From assembly GCA_021413865.1 (NCBI GenBank), contig JAIOPN010000049.1, positions 62,001 through 126,000 on the forward strand: a stretch of 64,000 nucleotides of DNA, given 5' to 3'. The notes below the pieces were generated by a model. It was not told the origin of the DNA. It worked only from the letters and a program-made list of their open reading frames with translations, and did not search any database. This document shows, piece by piece, positions 57,101-64,000 of this stretch (within the stretch, counting starts at the first letter, position 1; each line of letters begins with the position of its first letter). This DNA is from Planctomycetota bacterium. Lineage in GTDB: Bacteria > Planctomycetota > Phycisphaerae > Phycisphaerales > Phycisphaeraceae. The translations under genes and the position numbers were made by a program.

Positions 57101-59512
57101 GCGCACGAGGGCCTCGCCTCCGACGCGCCGCACGTCAACTACCACAGCGCCGAGGCGCCCGAGGGCAAGCCCGCCGAGCTGCGAAAGGTCGCCATCCAAT
57201 GGGAGGAGATGGACCTGGAGCGCCGCCCGTGGCTGTACAACAAGCTGCACAACACGCGCATCTACGACCGCGGCCGCAAGCTTTTTGACTCCACGCAGGA
57301 CACCCCCGAGAAGGTCGCCGAGGCCGTCAAGGCGGGCAGCATTGACTTGGGCCGTCCATACGACAAGATCAAGATGCCCAAGTTCTTCCTCGCCGACGAC
57401 CAGGTCAAGGCCCTGGTGACGTTCGTGACCAGCGTGCGCAAGCCGCTGGTGAGCGACACGATCCAGCACAAGACCTATTCGGAGTCCCGGCTGCGCGTGG
57501 CGAGAGGCCGACAGGTGGCGACCGTGCTGAACTGCTACGGCTGCCACAACATCGAGGGTAACGAGGTCGCGATCCACAAGTACCTGGACGTCTTCAGCGA
57601 AGACGGCTCCGAGGACATGGCCAAGCTCAACGCGGCCGCGCCGCCGCGGCTGGTCGGCCAGGGGTCGCGCACCCAGCCGGACTGGCTGCACTACTTCCTC
57701 CGCAGCCCCTTCCCGCTCCGCCCGTGGCTCAAGGTCCGCATGCCCAGCTTCCCGTTCCACGACGAGCACGGCTCGCTCCTGGTGAGCGGGGCGGTGGACT
57801 ACTTCGCCGGCGCGAGCCAGGTGATGGCCGACGAGATCTCGCCGTGGGTCACGCAGATCGAAACCTACCGCGCGACGAACAAGGACGACGCCGACTGGTA
57901 CAAGGCCTCGGCCCTGGCCAAGCCGACCGATCAGCTCGCGGCGTTCATGGTGAAGGACGACCTGAACCACGCACGCGACTTTGACCCGCGGCAGGCGACG
58001 CAGGAAGACCTGCGGACGACGTGGGAGGGCGTGCTCAAGAGCGCTCAGTTCCTGACCAAGCTGAACCACGTTGAGTACCCGTTCCCCGTCACACCGCGGC
58101 CGAACCCCGACCCCGAGCGGTTCGCGCGGGGCAAGGCGCTCTACAGCGAGTTGAAGTGCTACCAGTGCCACGCGCTGGGCGATGAATCGCAGTTGCTGGC
58201 GTCCTGGAAGGCGACCTACGGCGAGTCCGCGGCCAAGGCCGCGCCGGCGCCGGCCGAGCCCGAGGACGCGGGCTACGGCGAGGAGCCGGCCAAGACCGGC
58301 GGCGATGAAGGCTACGGCGAGGAAGCCCCCGCCGCGGCGCCCAAGCCGACCGGGCCGGTCTATACCGCGCCGAACCTGGCCAACGTCGGCCGACGCCTGC
58401 AATGGAACTGGGTCAACAACTGGTTCCAGAACCCCGCGACCATCCAGCCGGGCACCAGCATGCCCCAGTGGTTCCCCGACGGCGTCTCGGCTTTCGACAA
58501 GTACCCACCCGAGCAGAAGGACCGGCTGCACTCCATGTACGGGTACACCGGCAAGGACCAGATCGCGGTCCTGATGGACTTCGTTTACGCCGCGGGCCTG
58601 CGGAACTACACCTACTTCCCGCCGGACTGGAAGGCGCCCGTCGGCGGCGCTGCCGAGGCCCCGGTTGAGATCAAGCCGATGGCTGCGCCGCCCGCAGCCA
58701 AGCCGACCGAAGAGAAGAAGGCCGAGCCCGCCGCCAAGGTGCCGACGGAACCGTCGGCCACGCCGGCTGCCACCCCGACGCCGGCCGCAACCGCGCCGCC
58801 CGCCGAGGTCCGCACCGAGCCGGACCATTCCACCATCGTGTTGAACGACGGAAAGGCTCCGTTCGAGGGAACCCGCGTGGTAGGCCTGGTGAAGTACGAC
58901 GGCAAGCTCCCGCGCCGCACCATCATCCGCATGGACGCCGACGCCCGCTGCATGGCCCAGCACAAGACCCGCCCGGTCGGCCAGGACCTGATCGTCAACC
59001 CGGACAAGACGCTGCAGAACGCGTTCATCTATGTGAGCCAGGGCCTGGAAGGCAAGATCGACGCCAAGCCGACCAACAAGGCCGAGTTAGACCAGAGCGG
59101 CTGCCTCTTCCTCCCGCACGTGCAGGGCGTGGTGGTGAATCAGGAACTCTTGATCCAGAACAACGACCCGACGATGCACAACGTGCACATGACCAGCCAG
59201 AAGAACGGCACGTTCAACATGAGCATGCCCGCGCCGGGGATGAAGGACGTTAAGAAGTTCGGCAAGCCCGAGATGGGCGTGTTGTTCAAGTGCGACGTCC
59301 ACCCCTGGATGCAGGCGTACCTGTACGTGATGCCGCACCCGTTCTTCGCGGTATCCGACGTGGAGGGGCGGTTTGAGATCAAGGGTCTCCCGCCCGGCCA
59401 GTACCAGTTGACGGCGATCCATGAGGACAAGGCGATCCCGCCGGTGACCTTCGCCGTGACGGTGGAGGCCAACACGTCCGTACGCTCGGACGTAACCTTG
59501 GTCCAAAAATGA
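54134..59512 (+). CDS. Giant octahaem c-type cytochrome with C-terminal cupredoxin-like domain
   Basis: This 1,792-residue protein has one membrane helix (about 15-35), then RGYQKDARVWD and a long coiled coil (about 60-225). Eight CxxCH haem motifs start at residues 257, 465, 618, 647, 762, 937, 1134 and 1342. A low-complexity linker follows near 1375-1410 (GYGEE twice) and a Pro/Ala linker near 1515-1565. The last ~220 residues resemble a blue-copper-like domain: His1682 (MHNVHM) and Cys1720-x2-His1723-x2-Met1726 (FKCDVHPWM). Next come a paralogue of this domain, coxB and coxA. It could therefore carry electrons from quinol oxidation to the oxidase outside the inner membrane. The ATG at 54134 is chosen by the MPVPTETFWNIKKLN start. 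Confidence 0.85.
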   Translation: MPVPTETFWNIKKLNVVFAASAVILLGSFLLLIKEDQNVAWRGYQKDARVWDAAMTTDAIKYALSASDKAELEKIKTDIAQIGGELEKDEKLKELNKKKADIEAGINIATMPAATIKGQITPLSQLVEKATLEFGADHAKTKKLMAELNAAKQKSDKEEATLAALDRQLIETNSAIEKEKSRLSALTKSRDDKLRRLNSLEERLAKVNPTGAAWLGEQIRNAPLQDWFNPSLAVQQVVVPDVRTDFNFLTTETIDRCSTCHVNIDNPRFEEKEIVSFAERQVAMGDGQDVATIDPHKPVVMLGFWVNAAKLRVASDAYGMPALAKGVEALKAAALDRVKELRAKAGMSPLADNADVVAEIESLLKQGESRDKEEKIAVTRAEWYAPAAYFLTDLKGLLEKQLSKGEYRELRDLYRQELIGSYNHLRTNSSQGLPALSANPVLMAHPRLDLYADADSKHPMKSMGCTVCHEGSGQETEFKHTAHTPREVWVDEKTGSPVPAFLIRPAEPKVPVAMTVSAAQVHEAPRATAVKEGETGEHGFTFDDLNLANPNNPKPFAPDSGHIEETAAYVSPAAARGEKPRGVVRQEAYWTKAYHWEQVHYMHWEKPMNSQEFIESSCNKCHTQVFDLKESAPRLFEGRKLFAQLGCANCHAVDAVKDHLDVKKVGPSLVHVKEKLSPTMMSSWIWAPKAFRPMSRMPHYFMLENNSTPVDILRTRTEVAAITHYLQHSTPAEGTPEYKPEPPPSTPGDAKAGRAVFNSVGCLACHTNMAESGEKWIAEDLIKRTGVSADEAKKQYDAMGYNQRHWYALEHIPEKLTIVGPELSGVGTKLKAGRTVDQARAWVYDWVRNPRHYSSYTIMPSLRLSEQEANDLSAYLLAQERPDYTPVDFTNLDGDGKAMLNQIVGALPDPAGKVSLQSTQDEKLEYVGRKMIANYGCNGCHLINGFENAASACAELNEWGLKDPHKLDFGYFDHAYTAERKNRIEVWKVAHEGLASDAPHVNYHSAEAPEGKPAELRKVAIQWEEMDLERRPWLYNKLHNTRIYDRGRKLFDSTQDTPEKVAEAVKAGSIDLGRPYDKIKMPKFFLADDQVKALVTFVTSVRKPLVSDTIQHKTYSESRLRVARGRQVATVLNCYGCHNIEGNEVAIHKYLDVFSEDGSEDMAKLNAAAPPRLVGQGSRTQPDWLHYFLRSPFPLRPWLKVRMPSFPFHDEHGSLLVSGAVDYFAGASQVMADEISPWVTQIETYRATNKDDADWYKASALAKPTDQLAAFMVKDDLNHARDFDPRQATQEDLRTTWEGVLKSAQFLTKLNHVEYPFPVTPRPNPDPERFARGKALYSELKCYQCHALGDESQLLASWKATYGESAAKAAPAPAEPEDAGYGEEPAKTGGDEGYGEEAPAAAPKPTGPVYTAPNLANVGRRLQWNWVNNWFQNPATIQPGTSMPQWFPDGVSAFDKYPPEQKDRLHSMYGYTGKDQIAVLMDFVYAAGLRNYTYFPPDWKAPVGGAAEAPVEIKPMAAPPAAKPTEEKKAEPAAKVPTEPSATPAATPTPAATAPPAEVRTEPDHSTIVLNDGKAPFEGTRVVGLVKYDGKLPRRTIIRMDADARCMAQHKTRPVGQDLIVNPDKTLQNAFIYVSQGLEGKIDAKPTNKAELDQSGCLFLPHVQGVVVNQELLIQNNDPTMHNVHMTSQKNGTFNMSMPAPGMKDVKKFGKPEMGVLFKCDVHPWMQAYLYVMPHPFFAVSDVEGRFEIKGLPPGQYQLTAIHEDKAIPPVTFAVTVEANTSVRSDVTLVQK

Positions 59513-59658
59513 GCTTGCGGCGGTTCGTTCGGGACCGGGGAAAAACGGACTGCCAGTGGATACGGGTTCGACAATCCAATAGGATACAAATCACTCCCGT
59601 GATCGCAGGGTAGCGCCACGGGTGATTGCAAGAGTTCCAGCTAACCGAGGAGCCGGTC
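59513..59658. other. Gap with an imperfect inverted repeat
   Basis: Contains an imperfect inverted repeat around 59590-59626 (ATCAC ... CCGTG with its complement CACGGGTGAT). It may be a weak terminator or processing site between the giant cytochrome and the cupredoxin gene. Confidence 0.35.
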
Positions 59659-60447
59659 ATGAAAACGGATTGGATGCGTCTAAGTGTCGTTGCGATGATT
59701 ACATGCGTCGGGCTGCTAAGCCCCGTTGCTCCTGTTCACGCCGAGGAAAGCGCGGCGAACATTGGCGGCGTGCACGACGGCAAGGGTGGCAGCATCACCG
59801 GCACCGTGAAGTTCAGCGGTGATCAGAAGAAGCCCAAGATCAACCGTGACATCGTCAACGACGCCTACTGCGGCAAGCAGCACAAGGACCCGGTTCTCGA
59901 CGAGACATTCGTTTGGGGCGACAACGGCACGCTCCAGAACGTGCTCGTCTATGTGAGCAAGGGCCTCGAGGGCAAGACCCTGCCCGCGCCCGAGGCCAAG
60001 GCTGAACTCGACCAGATCGGCTGCGTCTACGTCCCGCACGTTGTGGGCGTGGTGGTCAACCAGCCCCTGACGATCCTCAGCAACGACGAGACGCTGCACA
60101 ACGTACAGGCCAATTGCAAGTCCAACACCCCGTTCAACGAAGGCATGCCCGCCAAGGGCATGAAGCTGAGCAAGAAGTTCACCAAGCCCGAGTTGGGCAT
60201 GGTCTTCAAGTGCAACGTGCACGGCTGGATGACGGCGTACGTCCACGTCATGTCGAACCAGTTCTTCGCGGTCACGCAGAAGGCCGGCACGTTCGAGATC
60301 AAGGGCCTCCCGCCCGGCGAGTACGAGCTGAGTGTGTGGCACGAGCTCAAGGCCTTCCAGCCCGACCACCAGACGATCACGGTCAAGGTTGAAGAGGGCA
60401 AGGCGTCCGACGTGACGTTCACCTACTCGCCTCCCGCCAAGAAGTAA
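59659..60447 (+). CDS. Secreted cupredoxin-like protein, paralogue of the cytochrome C-terminus
   Basis: This 262-residue protein has a signal peptide (MRLSVVAMITCVGLLSPVAPVHA) cleaved near residue 28. The rest aligns end to end with the last ~220 residues of the upstream cytochrome. The shared parts are the cysteine-containing YCGKQHKDPV, NVLVYVSKGLEGK, IGCVYVPHVVGVVVNQ, His147 (TLHNVQA) and Cys185-x2-His188-x2-Met191 (FKCNVHGWM). Both end in a carboxypeptidase-regulatory-like beta-sandwich (FEIKGLPPGEYEL). The Cys-His-Met set suggests type 1 copper and periplasmic electron transfer. The ATG at 59659 has GAGGAG 7 nt upstream. Confidence 0.82.
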   Translation: MKTDWMRLSVVAMITCVGLLSPVAPVHAEESAANIGGVHDGKGGSITGTVKFSGDQKKPKINRDIVNDAYCGKQHKDPVLDETFVWGDNGTLQNVLVYVSKGLEGKTLPAPEAKAELDQIGCVYVPHVVGVVVNQPLTILSNDETLHNVQANCKSNTPFNEGMPAKGMKLSKKFTKPELGMVFKCNVHGWMTAYVHVMSNQFFAVTQKAGTFEIKGLPPGEYELSVWHELKAFQPDHQTITVKVEEGKASDVTFTYSPPAKK

Positions 60448-60486
60448 GCCGGCCGCACATCCCGGGACCCCGCGCCGCTGATCCGT

Positions 60487-60492
60487 TATGAT
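60487..60492 (+). promoter_or_regulatory. -10 hexamer of coxBA
   Basis: TATGAT, 67 nt before the coxB TTG start. No convincing -35 is visible. Confidence 0.4.
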
Positions 60493-60559
60493 GCCGCCGG
60501 TGCAGACATCGCTCAGGGGCGTGTCGGCACACCATACGATTCCATCCAAGGAGCGAGCC

Positions 60560-61471
60560 TTGCGATCGCCAAGACCCACGCACGCTGTTTACGGTTTCCT
60601 GGTCGCCGCCGTGCTGATGCTAACGGCTTCGGCGGCGTTGGCGGGTGAGACCAGCTTCCGCCCGAGTTACTGGCTGCCCGAGAACGTCTTCCCACCCGCC
60701 ATGGTCGTGGACAAGATTTTCTACGGCATCCTCTACCTGACGCTGGTTGTGAACATCCTGGTCTTCATCTTCATGGCGATCTTCCTCGTGAAGTTCCGCC
60801 ACCGCGAGGGCCGGCACGCCCGCTTCATCCATGGCAACAACAGGCTCGAGACGGTCTGGACGATCGTCCCCGCCGTCATCCTGGCGATGACCGCCGTGCT
60901 CAGCGAGTCCTCCTGGTCGAACATCAAGAGCCCCTCGGCCAGCATGGCGACCGACCCGAGCGTGATGCACATCGAGGTCATCGGCCGGCAGTTCGCCTGG
61001 TATTTCCACTACCCCGGCAAGGACGGCAAGCTCGGCGTGCGCAACCCGACCAAGGTCAACCCGCTCAGCAGCATCCCCGAGGAACTGGTGGGCCTGGACC
61101 GCAACGACCCCGACTCCGCCGACGACCTGCTCACCACCCGCCTGGTCGTCCCGGTGAAACAGAAGGTTTACGCCAACGTGACCAGCGTGGACGTGATCCA
61201 CAGCTTCTTCCTGCCCAACTTCCGCATCAAGCAGGACGCGATGCCCGGCCTCCGGGCGCGGGTGTGGCTCGAAGCGACCAAGACCAGCGCCGAGGTCATC
61301 GGCACCAAGCCCGACGGTACGCCCAAGCCCTTCGACATCGTCTGCGCCGAACTCTGCGGCCAGGGCCATTACACGATGCGCGGTGAGCTCTACGTCGTCT
61401 CCCCCGCTGAATACGAGAAGTTCATCGCCGAAGAGGCCGGGATGCTCACCCCCGCCGGCGAAGCGTACTGA
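60560..61471 (+). CDS. coxB: Cytochrome c oxidase subunit II
   Basis: Subunit II accepts electrons at its CuA centre. The 303-residue protein has a signal peptide (to about ALAGE, 29), two membrane helices (about 50-78 and 92-116), and a periplasmic cupredoxin domain. The CuA ligands are His214 (DVIHSFFLPNF) and Cys262-x3-Cys266-x3-His270-x2-Met273 (CAELCGQGHYTM). There is no fused cytochrome c at the C-terminus, unlike many caa3 enzymes. The TTG at 60560 has AAGGAG 7 nt upstream and gives a proper signal peptide. Earlier in-frame starts at 60488 and 60500 were judged less likely. Confidence 0.93.
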   Translation: MRSPRPTHAVYGFLVAAVLMLTASAALAGETSFRPSYWLPENVFPPAMVVDKIFYGILYLTLVVNILVFIFMAIFLVKFRHREGRHARFIHGNNRLETVWTIVPAVILAMTAVLSESSWSNIKSPSASMATDPSVMHIEVIGRQFAWYFHYPGKDGKLGVRNPTKVNPLSSIPEELVGLDRNDPDSADDLLTTRLVVPVKQKVYANVTSVDVIHSFFLPNFRIKQDAMPGLRARVWLEATKTSAEVIGTKPDGTPKPFDIVCAELCGQGHYTMRGELYVVSPAEYEKFIAEEAGMLTPAGEAY

Positions 61472-61558
61472 TCCGCACACTCTCCCCACCGCCGCGGCGC
61501 CCGCCCGGCGGCTCACGGCACAAACGGACCGCGACCCCAACCCACAGGTTTACGACCC

Positions 61559-64000
61559 ATGTCCACCCACGACAACGATCACGGACACGATGACCACGGC
61601 GGCGGCCACCACGGCCCGACCCACTTCTGGTCCAAGTACGTCTTCTCCACAGACCACAAGATCATCGGCATCCAGTTCCTCTTCTCCGGCCTGCTGTTCG
61701 TCATCCTCGGCGGCCTGCTGGCGCTGGGGGTCCGCTATCAGCTCGCCTGGCCCATGCAGGACGTCCCCTACGCCAAGCTCCTCCCCGGCAAGATGACCAG
61801 CAGCGCCCCTGAGTCGAACCTCGCGCTCTGGAACAACGGCCACCCGGTCACGCTCAAGGAAGATCAACTCGTCAACGGCGCGAAGATCCCCGCCGGGGCA
61901 CAGGCGTTCCTGCACGGCTTCCCCGAGCGGCTGGCCGTCACCATCCAGCCCGGCACGGTGGTCAAGGACGACGCCGGCGAGCGCACGCTCACCGAGCCGC
62001 TCAACGCCAGAGTCGATCGCTCCGAGGTGATGGGTGATTACAACAACCACAAGACCGAGGCCCGCGCCATCCCCGGTACGGTCGTGACCCTCGATGAGAA
62101 GGGTGGCGAGCACCGGGTGACGCTCGAGGCGACCGAGTACATGGAGCCAGGCGCCACGACGCCGACGCGTTCCACCGGCCATATCCTCTTGGCGATCCGC
62201 AGCGCGGACACCGTGGTCGCGCTGAATATCCCGGCGCAGAAAGTCCCCGCCCAGCCCGAGCCGGGCCAGGCCCAGATCGATGTCCCCGCGGCCTCCGCCC
62301 AGGCCGTGCCCGCCGCCAACGTGGAGTACACCAAGGAGACCCTCTCCTCCCAGGCCTACCTCCAGCTCTTCACCATGCACGCGTCGATCATGATCTTCTT
62401 CGTGATCATCCCCACCCTCGTGGGCGCGTTCGGCAACTTCGTCGTGCCGATCATGATCGGCGCCCGCGACATGGCGTTCCCCAAGCTCAACGCCGTCTCC
62501 TTCTGGATCAGCATCCCCGCCGGCCTGCTCATGCTCATCAGCTTCTGGACCGACGCGGGCTCGGCGTTCGGCGGGTGGACCAGCTACCCCACGCTCTCCA
62601 CCGCCGCCTACGCACCCAACATCGGCACCACCCTCTGGATCATCGGCGTGGGCCTGGTCGGCTTCTCCTCCGTCATCGGCGCCCTCAACTACGTCACCAC
62701 GATCATCAACATGCGTGCCCCGGGCATGGGTATGTTCCGCATGCCGCTCACCGTCTGGTCGATCCTCATCACCGCGACGCTGGCGCTCTTCTCCACGCCC
62801 GTGCTCACCGCCGCCATGGTGCTCCTGCTCCTGGACCGCACACTGGGCACGATGTTCTTCTCGCCGACCCTGCACGTGATGGTCAACGGGGTGGACACCG
62901 TCCGCATCGCCGGTGGTCAGCCGCTGATGTGGCAGCACCTCTTCTGGTTCTACTCCCACCCGGCGGTGTACATCATGATCCTGCCCGCCATGGGCATCGT
63001 CAGCGACGTGCTCTCGACCTTCTCGCGCAAGCCGGTCTTCGGCTACAAGCCCATGGTCTTCGCCATCTGCGGCATCGCGGGCCTGGGCTTCATCGTCTGG
63101 GGCCACCACATGTTCCAGTCCGGCATGAACCCCGTGCTGGGCACAACGTTCATGGCCTCGACGATCATGATCGCCGTCCCCTCGGCGATCAAAACCTTCA
63201 ACTGGCTGGGCACCCTCTGGGGCGGCAACATCAAGTTCACCCCCGCCATGCTCAACGCCCTGGCCTTCGTGAGCATGTTCGTCATCGGCGGCCTCTCGGG
63301 CATCTTCATGGCCTCCGCCCCCGTTGACGTGTACATCCACGATACCTACTTCATCGTCGCCCACATCCACTACGTCCTCTTCGGCGGCTCCATGTTCGGC
63401 ATCTTCGCCGGCATCTACTACTGGTTCCCCAAGATGTTCGGCAGGCAGCTCAACCAGAAGTGGGGCGTCATCCATTTCTGGATGAACATCATTGCCTTCA
63501 ACGGCACCTTCTTCACCATGCACATCCTGGGCGTCGGCGGCCACCCGCGCCGCTACGCCTCGATCATGGAATACCCCACCCTCCAGCACCTCCAGCCGCT
63601 CAACGTCTTCATGACCATCTGTGCCATGATGCTGGGCATGGCGCAGGTCCCGTTCTTCTACAACTTCTTCACCTGCCTCCCGCGCAAGCTCGGCCGGGCG
63701 ATGGCCGCATTCTTCATCATCATGCTCACCGCGCCGGCGGTCATCGGCCTGTCCGCGTGGGACATGTGGGCCGGTTCGGGCACGTTCCTCGGCCGTCAGT
63801 TCTACGCCCTCGTGGGCATGGTCCCCTCCGCCGGCGACGTCGCCGCCCACTTCAGCCAGACCCAGGTCACCCTGGGGTACATCTTCCTGCTGGGCGCGAT
63901 CATCGTGATCTCGGGCCTGATGTTCCGCAGCTACACCACCGGCCCGCGCTGGACGATCGCCTGCAGCGTTCTCCCGCTGCTCGCCCTGATCCTGACGATC
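61559..64000 (+). CDS. coxA: Cytochrome c oxidase subunit I with large insertion (3' end outside window)
   Basis: Haem-copper oxidase catalytic subunit; 814 residues are visible and the frame is still open at the edge. The N-terminus is His/Asp-rich (residues 4-22). Helix I follows near 40-58. A soluble stretch of about 200 residues (about 66-265) precedes helix II with the haem a ligand His274 (FTMHASIMIFF). Later come His467 and Tyr471 (YSHPAVYIM), CuB His516-His517 (WGHHMF), and the haem ligands His602 and His604 (VAHIHYV). Ala469 replaces the D-channel Glu, and the preceding Tyr-Ser fits A2-type oxidases such as Thermus caa3. The insertion lies on the periplasmic side, where normal enzymes have ~40 residues. 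The ATG is 87 bases after coxB. Confidence 0.93.
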   Translation, partial: MSTHDNDHGHDDHGGGHHGPTHFWSKYVFSTDHKIIGIQFLFSGLLFVILGGLLALGVRYQLAWPMQDVPYAKLLPGKMTSSAPESNLALWNNGHPVTLKEDQLVNGAKIPAGAQAFLHGFPERLAVTIQPGTVVKDDAGERTLTEPLNARVDRSEVMGDYNNHKTEARAIPGTVVTLDEKGGEHRVTLEATEYMEPGATTPTRSTGHILLAIRSADTVVALNIPAQKVPAQPEPGQAQIDVPAASAQAVPAANVEYTKETLSSQAYLQLFTMHASIMIFFVIIPTLVGAFGNFVVPIMIGARDMAFPKLNAVSFWISIPAGLLMLISFWTDAGSAFGGWTSYPTLSTAAYAPNIGTTLWIIGVGLVGFSSVIGALNYVTTIINMRAPGMGMFRMPLTVWSILITATLALFSTPVLTAAMVLLLLDRTLGTMFFSPTLHVMVNGVDTVRIAGGQPLMWQHLFWFYSHPAVYIMILPAMGIVSDVLSTFSRKPVFGYKPMVFAICGIAGLGFIVWGHHMFQSGMNPVLGTTFMASTIMIAVPSAIKTFNWLGTLWGGNIKFTPAMLNALAFVSMFVIGGLSGIFMASAPVDVYIHDTYFIVAHIHYVLFGGSMFGIFAGIYYWFPKMFGRQLNQKWGVIHFWMNIIAFNGTFFTMHILGVGGHPRRYASIMEYPTLQHLQPLNVFMTICAMMLGMAQVPFFYNFFTCLPRKLGRAMAAFFIIMLTAPAVIGLSAWDMWAGSGTFLGRQFYALVGMVPSAGDVAAHFSQTQVTLGYIFLLGAIIVISGLMFRSYTTGPRWTIACSVLPLLALILTI

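Noticed and set aside
54089-58963. Very long open frame antisense to the giant cytochrome
   Set aside because: GC-rich codon bias opens the opposite strand. Its translation is low-complexity Arg/Val/Leu/Asp-rich, and the plus strand has eight haem motifs.
59560-59585. GGGTTCGACAATCC, resembling a tRNA T-arm
   Set aside because: No acceptor stem, D-arm or anticodon arm can be built around it.
61550-63850. Long open frame antisense to coxA
   Set aside because: Its His/Glu/Asp/Gly-rich translation is the shadow of coxA, which has all its haem and copper ligands.
1-64000. CRISPR arrays, prophage, insertion sequences, integrons
   Set aside because: No direct-repeat arrays, transposase, integrase or phage structural genes were recognised.

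Overview
The window is GC-rich (roughly two thirds G+C by eye), densely coding bacterial chromosome. The gene content points to a Gram-negative planctomycete, probably of the class Phycisphaerae. The clues are a lipid A/outer-membrane locus with a fused LpxC-FabZ, many phytanoyl-CoA-dioxygenase-like and enolase-superfamily genes, a giant membrane-anchored multihaem cytochrome c next to a cytochrome oxidase, and FlgI-like and SPFH proteins of unusual architecture. The taxonomy is an inference from architecture; no rRNA or tRNA gene was seen.

Layout. 1-15 kb: phoU, moaC, recX, a galactonate-dehydratase-like enolase, a polysaccharide deacetylase, a metallophosphoesterase, a 3D-domain protein, two small hypotheticals, a FlgI-like HEAT lipoprotein, smc and moaA. 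15-27 kb: a hexose-6-phosphate mutarotase, then a six-gene minus-strand cluster (three SPFH proteins, an ABC ATPase, an ABC-2 permease and a large conserved membrane-anchored protein) with a divergent second ABC-2 permease. 27-36 kb: pyrG, then bamA-skp-lpxD-lpxC/fabZ-lpxA for outer-membrane assembly and lipid A. 36-43 kb: a carbohydrate/natural-product-like cluster (phytanoyl dioxygenases, Gfo/Idh oxidoreductase, SGNH acetylesterase, enolase, alpha/alpha-barrel glycosidase). 43-54 kb: uppS, purA, an Fe-S Rrf2 regulator, a third dioxygenase with an aldo/keto reductase and an ankyrin protein, then serA, hemL and cimA. 54-64 kb: an electron-transfer locus, made of a 1,792-residue octahaem cytochrome with a C-terminal cupredoxin-like domain, a stand-alone paralogue of that domain, coxB, and a coxA that runs off the right edge.

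The most notable finding is upstream of cimA, the entry enzyme of threonine-independent isoleucine synthesis. There is a consensus-like promoter, an apparently leaderless 19-codon leader peptide rich in isoleucine, and a strong intrinsic terminator. A 10-bp antiterminator pairs the leader's stop-codon region with the 5' arm of that terminator. This is the complete logic of a ribosome-mediated isoleucine attenuator.

Other patterns: at least nine annotated genes have a TAnnnT hexamer ending only 5-9 nt before the start codon and little or no Shine-Dalgarno sequence, which suggests many leaderless transcripts. Three families of intergenic palindromic repeats occur. CoxA carries an insertion of about 200 residues between its first two helices and lacks the D-channel glutamate.
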